Shown here: positions 44,685-53,415 of the stretch, in pieces | How the letters are laid out: every line of letters starts with the position of its first letter | Position numbering within the stretch: the first letter of the stretch is position 1 | Assembly: GCA_020249285.1 (NCBI GenBank) | Contig: JADCFX010000041.1 | Coordinates: 1 to 64,000, forward strand | DNA from: Roseomonas sp. | GTDB taxonomy: Bacteria; Pseudomonadota; Alphaproteobacteria; Acetobacterales; Acetobacteraceae | Length of the DNA: 64,000 nucleotides | Direction of reading: 5' to 3' | Notes under the pieces: model-generated | What the model was told of the DNA's origin: nothing | Databases searched by the model: none | What the model saw: only the letters and a program-made list of their open reading frames with translations | Made by a program: the position numbers and the translations under genes

Positions 44685-45698
44685 ATGCCCCTGCCCCCTT
44701 GGCACCCGGAAGCCTTCGCCGCGCGGCTGCCCTTTCTGGAACGCCGCGCGAGGCTTACCGCTGAAACCCGCACCTTTTTCACTGATCGCGGCTACCGCGA
44801 AGTGGAAACCCCCGCTTTGGTGCCAGCCCCAGGGGCCGAGGTGCATGTGCGCGCCTTCGCCACGCGGTATGAGGCGCATTTGGGCCAGGGCGCGTCGCGC
44901 GATCTATGGCTCCGTACCTCTCCCGAATTGGCGCTGAAGCGGCTATTGGTGGCCGGTGCGGGGCCAGTGTTTGAATTGGCGCGAGTCTGGCGGAATGGTG
45001 AAACCTCGCCCCGCCATGCGCCGGAATTCACCATGCTGGAATGGTATCGTCCGGGGCTTGGCTTCGATGGGCTGATGGCGGAGACTGAGGATTATGTCCG
45101 CGCCGTTGCACCGCCTATTGTCGCGCATGGTGATGCGACAACCGATCTCAGCCTGCCCTTTGAACGCATCACCATGGCGGAGGCTTTTGACCGCTGGTGC
45201 AATGGCCTGGATATTCTGGCGACCGAGGGCGATGCGGCGCACCTCCATTCAGCCGCCCAAGCCGCCGGCTTCGCAACCCGTGCAGATGAGGGCTGGGAGG
45301 ATTTGTTCTTCCGCCTGCTACTCGAACATATCGAACCGAATCTCGGGCGCGGGCGCGCAACCTTCCTGACCCATTGGCCAGCACCGCAAGCAGCCCTCGC
45401 GCGGCGCGACCCAGCCGACCCACGCGCCGCGCTGCGGTTTGAGCTTTTCGTGGCCGGCCTGGAATTGGCCAATGCCTTTGATGAACTGACCGACGCTGGC
45501 GAACAACGCGCGCGCTTCATCGCCGATACAACCGAACGCCGCCGCAGCAGCGGTGAGCGTGGCTGGGAAATTGATGAGGATTTCCTGGCCGCCCTGGAAC
45601 ACGGCATGCCGGCTGCCAGCGGCATCGCGCTTGGCTTTGACCGGTTGGCGATGTTGGTTGCAGGCGCGCGCGAAATTGCCGATGTGCTGTGGCTATAG
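44685..45698 (+). CDS. epmA: EF-P lysine-lysyltransferase EpmA (GenX/PoxA)
   Basis: EpmA is a truncated lysyl-tRNA synthetase-like enzyme that attaches beta-lysine to EF-P. The 337-residue protein lacks the tRNA anticodon-binding domain and has the class II core: RTSPELALKRLLVAGAGPVFELARVWRNGE (motif 2), HAPEFTMLEWYR, and SGIALGFDRLAMLVAG (motif 3). The ATG at 44685 is used; an in-frame ATG thirteen codons upstream is an alternative. It diverges from epmB, so EF-P maturation genes are paired; efp itself is not in the window. Confidence 0.93.
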   Translation: MPLPPWHPEAFAARLPFLERRARLTAETRTFFTDRGYREVETPALVPAPGAEVHVRAFATRYEAHLGQGASRDLWLRTSPELALKRLLVAGAGPVFELARVWRNGETSPRHAPEFTMLEWYRPGLGFDGLMAETEDYVRAVAPPIVAHGDATTDLSLPFERITMAEAFDRWCNGLDILATEGDAAHLHSAAQAAGFATRADEGWEDLFFRLLLEHIEPNLGRGRATFLTHWPAPQAALARRDPADPRAALRFELFVAGLELANAFDELTDAGEQRARFIADTTERRRSSGERGWEIDEDFLAALEHGMPAASGIALGFDRLAMLVAGAREIADVLWL

Positions 45699-45703
45699 CA
45701 ACG

Positions 45704-46438
45704 TTATCCCGCCCGGCGCAGCCTATCCAGCATCGCCGCCGCTTCCTCTCGCGGCAGCGCGTAGAACACAAAAACATAAGGGTCTGAGGCTTCAAACACC
45801 GAAGGATCAGGTGAAGCACGCTGCATCGTCGCACGATCAAGGTCAGCCATCGGATGCCAGGCGCCCTTCAATTCAAAAAAGACATCATAGCCAAGCGCAT
45901 CAAGGAAGGCCGGCACGGCATAGGTGCTGCCTGCGCGGTGGCGTTCTTCCACCTCCAGCGTCAGCACGGGGCGGCAGCGCAGCAGGGTTTCGCGTGCGCC
46001 CCGCAGGATTTCATATTCGGCGCCCTCGGCATCCAGCTTGATGGCCGTCACATCAGCAAGGGCGAAATCATCCAGCCGGCGCATCGGCACGGTGAAGCGT
46101 TCCACCGCAACCCGGGCCGAGACATGCGCCGCGTAATCCTTGGCGGTGCTGGCCCATTGTTCCTGCGCCACCCCATCCAGCACGGGCATGGCAAGGGTGA
46201 TGCTGCCCTCATGATCGCCAAGCGCGAGGTGATGGCAAGCGACATTGGCGGGATCACCGCCAAAGGCCACCCGCAAGGCGGTTTGCAGGCGGGCAAAGGC
46301 GCTCGGCAGTGGCTCAAAGGCCAGCACCTGGCTGCCCGGCAGGCGGGCGAGCGGGATGGTCAGCAGCCCATCATGGGCGCCAATATCGACCAAGGTGCCG
46401 GGGCGATGCAGCAGCCTGTGGAAATTTTCCTCATCCAT
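45704..46438 (-). CDS. FkbM family methyltransferase
   Basis: This SAM-dependent O-methyltransferase of 244 residues belongs to the FkbM family. The SAM site TLVDIGAHDGLLTIPLARLPG at about residues 14-34 is followed by VLAFEPLPSAFARLQ, and a later IKLDAEGAEYEILRGARE is diagnostic of FkbM. Members often methylate sugars in polysaccharides, lipids or natural products. It is convergent with epmA. The C-terminal part has an unassigned beta-rich stretch, and no glycosyltransferase genes are near, so the substrate cannot be guessed. Confidence 0.88.
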   Translation of the reverse strand: MDEENFHRLLHRPGTLVDIGAHDGLLTIPLARLPGSQVLAFEPLPSAFARLQTALRVAFGGDPANVACHHLALGDHEGSITLAMPVLDGVAQEQWASTAKDYAAHVSARVAVERFTVPMRRLDDFALADVTAIKLDAEGAEYEILRGARETLLRCRPVLTLEVEERHRAGSTYAVPAFLDALGYDVFFELKGAWHPMADLDRATMQRASPDPSVFEASDPYVFVFYALPREEAAAMLDRLRRAG

Positions 46439-46509
46439 GACGAATTTTTCCCCTTTGGCCTGTTGCTTGGCCTAAGCTACCCGGAATTGCGCCCGGGGAG
46501 CGAACGTGA

Positions 46510-46929
46510 ATGCCGATGCGTCTTTGTCAGCTTATTTATACCTCGCGCCCCTTTGGCTTCAATGCGCCAATGCTGGATGACATCCTGACCGCGGCGCGTA
46601 GCCTCAATGCGCAGCACGGGATCACCGGGGCGCTGATCTGCCGTGCCGATATGTTCATGCAAATGCTGGAAGGCCCCCGCGCAAAGGTGACGGAAACCTT
46701 CGGGCGCATCCAGGCCGATGACCGCCATGTGGATGTGACCTTGCTGCATGTGGGCGATACGCCGGAACGCATCTTCCCCGATTGGTCCATGCGCGATGAC
46801 CCGCCGCAAAGCTGGATGTGGAACCAGGCGGAGGTGCGTGAAGGCGCCATGCAGGAAGCCAGCGCCGCAGCCGCCTTTTCCGTCTTCCGCCGCTTGTCGC
46901 GCCTGCCGCCGGAACGCCGCGCAATATAG
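46510..46929 (+). CDS. BLUF-domain blue-light sensor
   Basis: This 139-residue protein is essentially a stand-alone BLUF domain, which binds FAD and senses blue light. Key residues are in place: Tyr10 in LIYTS, Asn33 in the LNAQHGITGAL helix, Gln51 in the FMQMLEG strand, and Trp92/Met94 in PDWSM. No output domain is attached, so signalling must go through a partner, as for small BLUF proteins. GGGGAG precedes the ATG. It is divergent from the FkbM gene, and no obvious target gene is adjacent. Confidence 0.9.
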   Translation: MPMRLCQLIYTSRPFGFNAPMLDDILTAARSLNAQHGITGALICRADMFMQMLEGPRAKVTETFGRIQADDRHVDVTLLHVGDTPERIFPDWSMRDDPPQSWMWNQAEVREGAMQEASAAAAFSVFRRLSRLPPERRAI

Positions 46930-46932
46930 CGG

Positions 46933-47697
46933 CTAATCCGCCGTCCAGCCGCCATCCACCAGCAGGGCGGAACCGGTCATCAGCGCGCCGGCATCACTCG
47001 CCAGCAGCAGGATGGCGCCCATCAGATCTTCCACCTGGCCCACACGGCCAAGCTTGATCTTGGCTTCCACCTGCTCGCGAAAGCCAGGCGCGGCCAGGAA
47101 GGGTTTGGTCAGCGGCGTTTCGATGAAGGTGGGGCAGAGCGTATTCACGCGAATGCCATGCGGCGCGAGTTCAACCGCCATGGCTTTGGTGAGCCCCTCA
47201 ATCGCCCATTTGGAGGCGCAGTAAATCGTCCGATTGGGCGCACCGACATGCCCCATTTGCGATGAGACATTGATGATGGAACCGGGGCGCTTGGCCGCCA
47301 GCAGCCGCTTCACCACCTGCTGCGCCATGAAAAACGCGGCGCGGACATTAAGGCCCATGACCACATCGAAATCATCCACCGTCACATCAATAAAGGGCTT
47401 CGGGCGATTGGTGCCGGCGTTGTTCACCAGAATATCGAAGGGCTCGGCCCCGGCGATGGCGGCTTCAGTTGCGCCAAGATCCATCACATCCAGCACCAGC
47501 ACGCCTGCCGCGCCGCCCTTGGCGCGGATCGCCGCCGCCGCCGCTTCAACCTCATCGGCGGTGCGGGCCAGCAGGGTCACATGCGCGCCGTGATCGGCAA
47601 GCGCCGCGGCGGCGGCCAGGCCAATGCCGCGGCCAGCGCCACTTACCAGGGCGCGGCGGCCATCAAGCCGAAAGGAAGGGGTGCGGGGCAAATCCAT
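46933..47697 (-). CDS. Short-chain dehydrogenase/reductase
   Basis: This classical SDR of 254 residues has the NAD(P)-binding motif SGAGRGIGLAAAAAL, NNAGTN, the catalytic Y-x-x-x-K in IYCASKWAIEG, and a conserved C-terminus ALLVDGGWTAD. It resembles gluconate 5-dehydrogenase-type and other sugar-alcohol oxidoreductases, but SDR substrate calls from sequence are unreliable. The ATG giving MDLPRTPSF follows AGGAA. An HpsN-like dehydrogenase lies 96 bases upstream on the same strand, so both may serve one catabolic pathway. Confidence 0.88.
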   Translation of the reverse strand: MDLPRTPSFRLDGRRALVSGAGRGIGLAAAAALADHGAHVTLLARTADEVEAAAAAIRAKGGAAGVLVLDVMDLGATEAAIAGAEPFDILVNNAGTNRPKPFIDVTVDDFDVVMGLNVRAAFFMAQQVVKRLLAAKRPGSIINVSSQMGHVGAPNRTIYCASKWAIEGLTKAMAVELAPHGIRVNTLCPTFIETPLTKPFLAAPGFREQVEAKIKLGRVGQVEDLMGAILLLASDAGALMTGSALLVDGGWTAD

Positions 47698-47793
47698 GGT
47701 GGCAATTCCTGAAGCAAGGTTTGCGCGGTTATCACAAGGCGAGCGCGGCATGAATCTCAACGGCGCTTCACTCACGCTGAACGCCGACAGGGC

Positions 47794-49101
47794 TCAATCC
47801 GCAGCGGTCGCATAGGGAATATTCCGCCCACCATAGCGGCGCACGCGAATATTCGCCTGTTCCGCATGGCCGGCGAAGCCTTCCAACATACAAAGCCGGG
47901 AACAATATTCACCGATCATGGTGGAAGCCTCGTCTGTCAGCACGCGCTGATAGGTGCAGGTCTTCATGAATTTGCCGACCCAAAGCCCACCTGTGTAGCG
48001 CGCGGATTTTTTCGTGGGCAAAGTATGATTGGTGCCAATCACCTTGTCGCCATAGGAAACATTGGTGCGCGGCCCCAAGAACAGCGCGCCGTAATTTGTC
48101 ATGTGGTGCAGGAAATAATCCGGATCGCGCGTCATCACCTGCACATGTTCGGATGCAATGCGGTCCGCTTCCGCCACCATTTCATCTTCACTGTCGCAGA
48201 TGATCACTTCCCCATAATCTTCCCAAGCCTTGCGGGCGATGGCGGCGGTGGGCAGGATTTTCAGTAGCCGCTCCACCTCGGCCATCGTCTCCCGCGCCAG
48301 TTTTTCGGAAGTGGTCAGCAAAACCGCCGGCGAATTCGGGCCATGTTCCGCCTGGCCCAAAAGGTCAGTCGCGCAGATTTCCGCATCCACGGTTTCATCA
48401 GCGATGATCAGGGTTTCTGTGGGTCCTGCGAAAAGATCAATACCGACGCGGCCATACAACTGGCGCTTCGCTTCCGCGACAAAGGCATTGCCGGGGCCGA
48501 CCAGCATATCAATCGGCGCGATGCTCTCGGTCCCCAGTGCCATGGCGCCCACCGCTTGAATGCCGCCCAGGCAATAAATCTCATCCGCGCCAGCCAAATG
48601 CTGCGCCGCCACAATGGCGGGCGCGGGCCGGCCTTCAAAAGGCGGCGCGCAAGTGATGATGCGCTTGCAGCCCGCGACCTTGGCTGTCACCACCGACATA
48701 TGGGCCGATGCCAGCAGCGGGTATTTGCCCCCCGGCACATAGCAACCCACGGAATTGACCGGGATATTGCGGTGGCCAAGCACCACGCCGGGCAGGGTTT
48801 CCACCTCAATATCGCGCAAGGCCGCCTTTTGATGTTCGGCGAAATTGCGCACCTGGGTCTGCGCAAAGCGGATATCTTCCAGGTCACGCGGCGTGAGTTG
48901 ATCAAGGCAGGCCTGGATTTCGCCCTCGCTCAGGCGGAAATTCTGTCGGTCCCATTTATCGAAGCGGATGGAGAGTTCGCGCACCGCAGCATCGCCGCGC
49001 GCCTTGATATCGGCCAGAATGCCCTCAACCGTCGCGCGCACCTTGGCGTCATCTTCCGCCACCGCGTCCGCATCCCGGCCCCGCTTCAGGAAACGCGCCA
49101 T
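47794..49101 (-). CDS. HisD-family alcohol dehydrogenase, HpsN-like
   Basis: This NAD-dependent dehydrogenase of 435 residues has the histidinol dehydrogenase fold ([68 protein letters not shown]). Several segments differ from true HisD: MARFLKRG at the N-terminus and [20 protein letters not shown] near the C-terminus, which match the sulfopropanediol dehydrogenase (HpsN) branch as I recall it. It is therefore probably not a histidine biosynthetic enzyme. The gene next to it encodes an SDR, and a GlcD-like oxidase gene is divergent. The exact diol substrate is inference. Confidence 0.82.
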   Translation of the reverse strand: MARFLKRGRDADAVAEDDAKVRATVEGILADIKARGDAAVRELSIRFDKWDRQNFRLSEGEIQACLDQLTPRDLEDIRFAQTQVRNFAEHQKAALRDIEVETLPGVVLGHRNIPVNSVGCYVPGGKYPLLASAHMSVVTAKVAGCKRIITCAPPFEGRPAPAIVAAQHLAGADEIYCLGGIQAVGAMALGTESIAPIDMLVGPGNAFVAEAKRQLYGRVGIDLFAGPTETLIIADETVDAEICATDLLGQAEHGPNSPAVLLTTSEKLARETMAEVERLLKILPTAAIARKAWEDYGEVIICDSEDEMVAEADRIASEHVQVMTRDPDYFLHHMTNYGALFLGPRTNVSYGDKVIGTNHTLPTKKSARYTGGLWVGKFMKTCTYQRVLTDEASTMIGEYCSRLCMLEGFAGHAEQANIRVRRYGGRNIPYATAAD

Positions 49102-49203
49102 GTTCTACCCCTTTCCAGCTTCTGCCCAGTGCTTGAAGCCCATGACGAGGGTCGTCAAGCTCCCCGTTTGACCGAATAGCGCAACGGGGGAAGTATTCAC
49201 TCC

Positions 49204-50613
49204 ATGAACGTAGCCGAATTGCTCGCCCCCATTGTGGGGCCGAAGAATTGCCTCATTGAGGATGCCGATATCGCCCCCTATGCGGTGGATTGGCGCGGAA
49301 CCTATCGCGGCACGCCGCGCGCCGTGCTGCGCCCGGGCTCGGTTGAGGAAGTCGCGGCCTCTGTCCGCGCCTGCGCCGCCGCCGGGCTTGCGATTGTGCC
49401 GGCGGGTGGCCGCACCGGGCTTTGTGGCGGGGCGGTGGTGCAGGATAACGGCCCGCCTGCGGTGGTCATGAGCCTGGAACGGCTCAACCGCATCCGCGAT
49501 GTGGATGCGAAGGATTTTTCCCTGGTCGCCGAAGCGGGCTGCATTATCCAGAATGTGCAGGAAGCCGCGGCGGCGGCGGGCCGGCTTTTCCCGCTTTCCT
49601 GGGGCGCGCAGGGCTCGGCCATGGTGGGCGGCGCGCTTTCCACCAATGCGGGCGGCATTCGCACCATCCGCTGGGGCAATGCGCGGGATCTGGTGCTGGG
49701 CTTGGAGGTGGTGCTGCCCGATGGGCGCGTGCTGAATGATTTGCGCCGGGTACGCAAGGATAATAGCGGCTATGCTTTGCGCCATTTATTCCTGGGGGGC
49801 GAGGGCACGCTTGGCATCATCACGGCTGCCGCTTTGCGCCTGGTGCCGGCCTTGAAGCGCGTGGAGACAGCCTTTGTCGCCGTGCCATCGCCCGATGCGG
49901 CGCTGTCTTTGCTGTCGCGCATGTTGGAATCTGGCGCGGATGTGATTGCCTTTGAATTGATCCGCAAGGAATGCATGCAGGTGGTGGAACGCCATGGGCT
50001 GCGCACCCGCATGCCGATGGCTCTCGAAAGCCCCTGGTATGTCATGGTGGAAATCGCCGCCGCGCATCCTGCCGTGCCGCTCAAGGAAATGCTGGAAGAT
50101 ACTTTGGCCGAAGCCGCGGAAGCCGGCGATTGCACCGATGCCGTGCTGGCGACCAATGAGGATCAGCGCGCCGGCTTCTGGCGCATTCGGGAAGATTACC
50201 CGGATTGCCAGCGCCGCAACGGGCCTTATGTCGGCACCGATACCGCTGTGCCGGTTTCATCCGTGCCGCGCTTTTTGGCGCGTGTTGAAAAGGAATTAGT
50301 GGCTGGCTGGCCGGAGGGCGAGTTGTTCATGATCGGCCATGCGGGGGATGGGAATATCCATCTTGGCATGGGCGCGCCGAAGGGCATGGAATACAAGGAT
50401 TGGGCGTCTCGTGCGGCGGGGCTTGAAGCGCTGGTGAATAGCATCGCGGTGGAGATGGGCGGCAGCTTCAGCGCGGAACATGGCATTGGCCAATCCAAGC
50501 GCCACGCCATGGCATCGCTGAAGGACCCGGTGGCGCTTGATGTGATGCGCGCGATCAAGGGCGCGATTGACCCCGAAAACCTGATGAACCCGGGCAAGAT
50601 GCTGCCGGGATAG
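49204..50613 (+). CDS. FAD-binding oxidoreductase (GlcD / D-2-hydroxyacid dehydrogenase type)
   Basis: This FAD-linked oxidase of 469 residues has the PCMH flavin-binding segment VVPAGGRTGLCGGAVVQDNG, then GAQGSAMVGGALSTNAGGIRTIRWGNARDLVLG, and a C-terminal domain with HAGDGNIHLGMG and SFSAEHGIGQSKRHAMASLK. These fit the D-lactate, D-2-hydroxyglutarate and glycolate dehydrogenase family. No Fe-S subunit gene (glcE/glcF) is beside it. It starts about 100 bases from the divergent HpsN-like gene. The substrate is not resolved. Confidence 0.9.
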   Translation: MNVAELLAPIVGPKNCLIEDADIAPYAVDWRGTYRGTPRAVLRPGSVEEVAASVRACAAAGLAIVPAGGRTGLCGGAVVQDNGPPAVVMSLERLNRIRDVDAKDFSLVAEAGCIIQNVQEAAAAAGRLFPLSWGAQGSAMVGGALSTNAGGIRTIRWGNARDLVLGLEVVLPDGRVLNDLRRVRKDNSGYALRHLFLGGEGTLGIITAAALRLVPALKRVETAFVAVPSPDAALSLLSRMLESGADVIAFELIRKECMQVVERHGLRTRMPMALESPWYVMVEIAAAHPAVPLKEMLEDTLAEAAEAGDCTDAVLATNEDQRAGFWRIREDYPDCQRRNGPYVGTDTAVPVSSVPRFLARVEKELVAGWPEGELFMIGHAGDGNIHLGMGAPKGMEYKDWASRAAGLEALVNSIAVEMGGSFSAEHGIGQSKRHAMASLKDPVALDVMRAIKGAIDPENLMNPGKMLPG

Positions 50614-50621
50614 GCATCAGG

Positions 50622-51824
50622 TCAGGGTCGCGCCAGCAGCCGTTTTGCCTCGGCAAGGCAAGCGACGTGATCCGCCACGCAGCCGCCCGCGATCCAAAAG
50701 GCTTCAACTTCAGCCAATAACGCGCCAAGCGCCGGGCCGGGGGTTGCACCCTCCGCCAAAAGATCACGCCCTTGCAGGGGAAAAACCGGCGCGGCTTCAG
50801 TGTGCAAAGTGGCACGTAGCGTAGCGCGCATCGGAACCGCGCCATCTCGCGCATCCGCCAGCCAAAGTGCTGCTTCCTGTATTTCCAAGGCCACCGCGCC
50901 GTGTTGCGCGCGCCAGCGACGAAAGCCTGCCGCGTCAATTTCCGCGCTGGGTATCGCGGCTTCTTGCAGAAAACGCAAAGTGCGTGCCTCGGCGCTTGAA
51001 AGCTTCAACCGCGCAGCCAAGCCCGGCGCCACACCGCCGAGTGCCGCCAGGCGCAACAAGGGCTCCGCCGGCGCATCAAACGCCACAAGCCGCGCAAGGC
51101 AATCAAGATCGGGTGCAGCAATTTCCGGCAGGGTTGCGGGCAAAACGCCAAGTTCTGCCATCAGGCGCAACGCCGGCACGGGTTCCGCCACCATCAGGAT
51201 GCGCTTGATTTCCATCCAGATGCGCTCAACGGAAAGCCGCGCAAGGCCGGGGATCGCTTCGCGTATCGCCTGCAAAGCCGCAGCATCAGGGGCGCCCTTG
51301 CCGTAGCGCGCCTGGAAGCGAAAGAAGCGCAGCAGCCGCAGATAATCCTCAGCCAAACGCGTGGCAGGATCACCCACAAACCGCACCAACCCGCGCGCCA
51401 GATCATCGCGGCCACCGAAATAATCATGCAGCACACCATCCGCGCCAAGCGACATGGCATTGATGGTGAAATCGCGCCGCGCTGCATCTTCGCGCCAATC
51501 CGTCGTCCAAGCCACTTCGGCGTGGCGGCCATCGGTCAGCACGTCGCGGCGAAGGGCCGTCACTTCAATCGGCTGATGATCCCAAACCGCCGTGACGGTG
51601 CCATGCGCGAGACCTGTTTCAAAAACCTTGCAGCCGGCGGCAAGCAAGCGCGCCATGATTTCTTCAGGCGGGAAGGGCGCGGCGACATCCACATCCGCGA
51701 CCGGCAGCCCGGCCAGCGCATCGCGCACGGCACCGCCCACGGCACGGCTACCGGGCAGGGCGTCCAGCACCTTCGCCGTTGCAGGCGCGCGAAGGAAATC
51801 CGGCAATGATGCAAAGGCACTCAT
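50622..51824 (-). CDS. cca: CCA tRNA nucleotidyltransferase / poly(A) polymerase family
   Basis: This template-independent nucleotidyltransferase of 400 residues adds or repairs the tRNA 3'-CCA end. It has the head motif AVGGAVRDALAGL followed by the metal-binding D-x-D in DVDVA, then RRDFTINAMSLG and the ribose-selecting and base-recognition segments around LAEDYLRLLRFFRFQARYG. Whether it makes CC, A or CCA cannot be told from motifs alone. It is last in a minus-strand operon DUF1285-NUDIX-DUF6111-cca and overlaps DUF6111 by four bases. The C-terminal region is Ala-rich. Confidence 0.92.
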   Translation of the reverse strand: MSAFASLPDFLRAPATAKVLDALPGSRAVGGAVRDALAGLPVADVDVAAPFPPEEIMARLLAAGCKVFETGLAHGTVTAVWDHQPIEVTALRRDVLTDGRHAEVAWTTDWREDAARRDFTINAMSLGADGVLHDYFGGRDDLARGLVRFVGDPATRLAEDYLRLLRFFRFQARYGKGAPDAAALQAIREAIPGLARLSVERIWMEIKRILMVAEPVPALRLMAELGVLPATLPEIAAPDLDCLARLVAFDAPAEPLLRLAALGGVAPGLAARLKLSSAEARTLRFLQEAAIPSAEIDAAGFRRWRAQHGAVALEIQEAALWLADARDGAVPMRATLRATLHTEAAPVFPLQGRDLLAEGATPGPALGALLAEVEAFWIAGGCVADHVACLAEAKRLLARP

Positions 51825-52069
51825 CGCCGCGGTTCCATATGCCCTGGCGTGATTTCGGTGCCATCAATGCGGGCCGGGACATATTTCGATCCCGGCGCGC
51901 TGGCGCGTGACAGCCCATACCAAAGCGCGCCGGCCAGCATCAGCGCCGCGCCGCAGCCGGCCAGCACCAGCAGCACGGTGCCGGGTTCCCGCCCCGGGTT
52001 CAGCCGGCGCCAGATGAAAAACGCCGCAAAGGGTGCGAGGAACAGCAGGGCTTCGATCAGATAGGGCAC
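51821..52069 (-). CDS. DUF6111 family small membrane protein
   Basis: This 82-residue protein has two hydrophobic helices (YLIEALLFLAPFAAFFIWR and VLLVLAGCGAALMLAGALWYGL) and a short cytoplasmic or periplasmic tail. Its position between a NUDIX CoA pyrophosphatase gene and cca matches the conserved alphaproteobacterial neighbour of unknown function that I recall as DUF6111. The GTG start is followed by CCCTATCTG; an upstream start would add an unconvincing leader. It overlaps cca by four bases. Confidence 0.65.
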   Translation of the reverse strand: MPYLIEALLFLAPFAAFFIWRRLNPGREPGTVLLVLAGCGAALMLAGALWYGLSRASAPGSKYVPARIDGTEITPGHMEPRR

Positions 52070-52100
52070 GGGCTCATTGTCTCGCCGCAACCATAAGCAT

Positions 52101-52721
52101 TCAATCTTCGCGCAGCACGGAAGCAAGCGTCACCAGCACGGAAGCGGTCGCGCCCCAGATGTAATGCCGATCATGCGGCCAAACCCAGAATTCCCGAATC
52201 TCACCGCGAAACTCGCGCGACCGCCGCTCAGGCTTGGCGGGATCGGTCACATGCAAAAGCGGATATTCAAAAGTCTCCGCCACCTCTCCGGGATGAGGGT
52301 TCAGCGAAAAGGGCGGGCGCAGCAGCGCCACCACGGGCGTCACCAGATAGCCCGTGCCGGTCAGCAAGGGCGGCAATTCGCCGACAATCTCGGGCAGGCC
52401 GGCATGCAGGCCAATCTCTTCCTCAGCCTCTCGCAACGCCGCCGTCACCGGGTCTTCGCCTTCCTCTAACCGCCCACCGGGGAAGGAAACCTGCCCCGCA
52501 TGGGCCTTCAAATCGGCGGAGCGCAAGGTCAGCAACACGGTTGGTTCGGGGTGCAGCACAAGGGGCACCAGCACCGCCGCCGGCGTCATGCGCCCACCGG
52601 CGCGCGCGGCGCGTTCCACATCCTCCCGCGGGGCGGGCCGATCGGCGCGTAGCCGGAGCGGATCAGCAATACGCGCTTGCAGCGCGGCAACGGTCAGCGG
52701 AAACGCGAATGCCCCGCTCAC
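52101..52721 (-). CDS. NUDIX CoA pyrophosphatase
   Basis: This NUDIX hydrolase of 206 residues has the box GGRLEEGEDPVTAALREAEEEIGL. The upstream LLTLRSADLKAHAGQVSFPGG matches the CoA pyrophosphatase (UPF0035) subgroup, which splits CoA or its derivatives into phosphopantetheine and 3',5'-ADP. The length fits. Its ATG overlaps the DUF1285 stop by four bases. It is in the operon that ends with cca. Confidence 0.9.
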   Translation of the reverse strand: MSGAFAFPLTVAALQARIADPLRLRADRPAPREDVERAARAGGRMTPAAVLVPLVLHPEPTVLLTLRSADLKAHAGQVSFPGGRLEEGEDPVTAALREAEEEIGLHAGLPEIVGELPPLLTGTGYLVTPVVALLRPPFSLNPHPGEVAETFEYPLLHVTDPAKPERRSREFRGEIREFWVWPHDRHYIWGATASVLVTLASVLRED

Positions 52722-53311
52722 GCTTCCGGCATGTCCAGGACCGGCGCTTCATCTATGGGGAAGAACATCCCCTCGCTCCAAACGCCGAGCACCTTGCGGC
52801 CATCCATGATTTCGGCCTGGGCGAGGGCCACCAATTCGTAGAAGACAGCGCGATTGATCCGCGCCTCCAGCCCTGGGCGGACGGTGATATAGGGGCGCGG
52901 TTCGCGGCTGATGGGGTCCAGATGCACGCGGATTGGGTGTTCCGCATCCGCGGTCACCATTTCATCCAGATTGGTGCGGAAGCTGAGGCATTGGCGCGGC
53001 GCGCCATCGCCGCAATCACAATCGCGCCAGAACAGTTCAACGGCGATGAAGGGCGCGTCTTCAACTTCAATCCGCCCGCGCTCCACCGGGGTTTCCAGGA
53101 TATAGGACCCATCCGCGCCGCGCTTTAGCACCGAACCGAATAGGCAGACCATTTCCTTCCGGGTGATCGGGCTGCCCCGATAATACCATGTGCCGTCGCG
53201 GGCGATGCGGATGGCCAAATCACCGGAATCATGCCGCAGGCGGGGTGCGCGCGTTTCCATCACTTCGGCATGCGCGTGATTTTGTCCTTTCGCCGCATCC
53301 TGGAACGCCAT
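52718..53311 (-). CDS. DUF1285 family protein
   Basis: This 197-residue protein of the DUF1285 family contains WYYRGSPITRKEMVCLFGSVL, YILETPVERGRIEVEDAPF and PRQCLSFRTNLDE, the common family pattern. The function of the family is unknown. It leads the minus-strand operon with the NUDIX, DUF6111 and cca genes and is divergent from moxR, a gene order that recurs in alphaproteobacteria. The ATG giving MAFQDAAKGQ is the likely start; a longer frame adds 46 residues without support. Confidence 0.85.
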   Translation of the reverse strand: MAFQDAAKGQNHAHAEVMETRAPRLRHDSGDLAIRIARDGTWYYRGSPITRKEMVCLFGSVLKRGADGSYILETPVERGRIEVEDAPFIAVELFWRDCDCGDGAPRQCLSFRTNLDEMVTADAEHPIRVHLDPISREPRPYITVRPGLEARINRAVFYELVALAQAEIMDGRKVLGVWSEGMFFPIDEAPVLDMPEA

Positions 53312-53415
53312 AATCTCTGCCTGACCCTTGCCGAGGAACCCCTTGCCACCCAACCTGACTAAAGCCGGGGGCGAGTCCCGAAAACGATTTCTGTAATATA
53401 GGGAGCCTATCCCGC

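Noticed and set aside
47794..49101. Annotation as biosynthetic histidinol dehydrogenase hisD.
   Set aside because: N- and C-terminal motifs fit the HpsN branch better and no other his gene is near; this is left as HisD-family.
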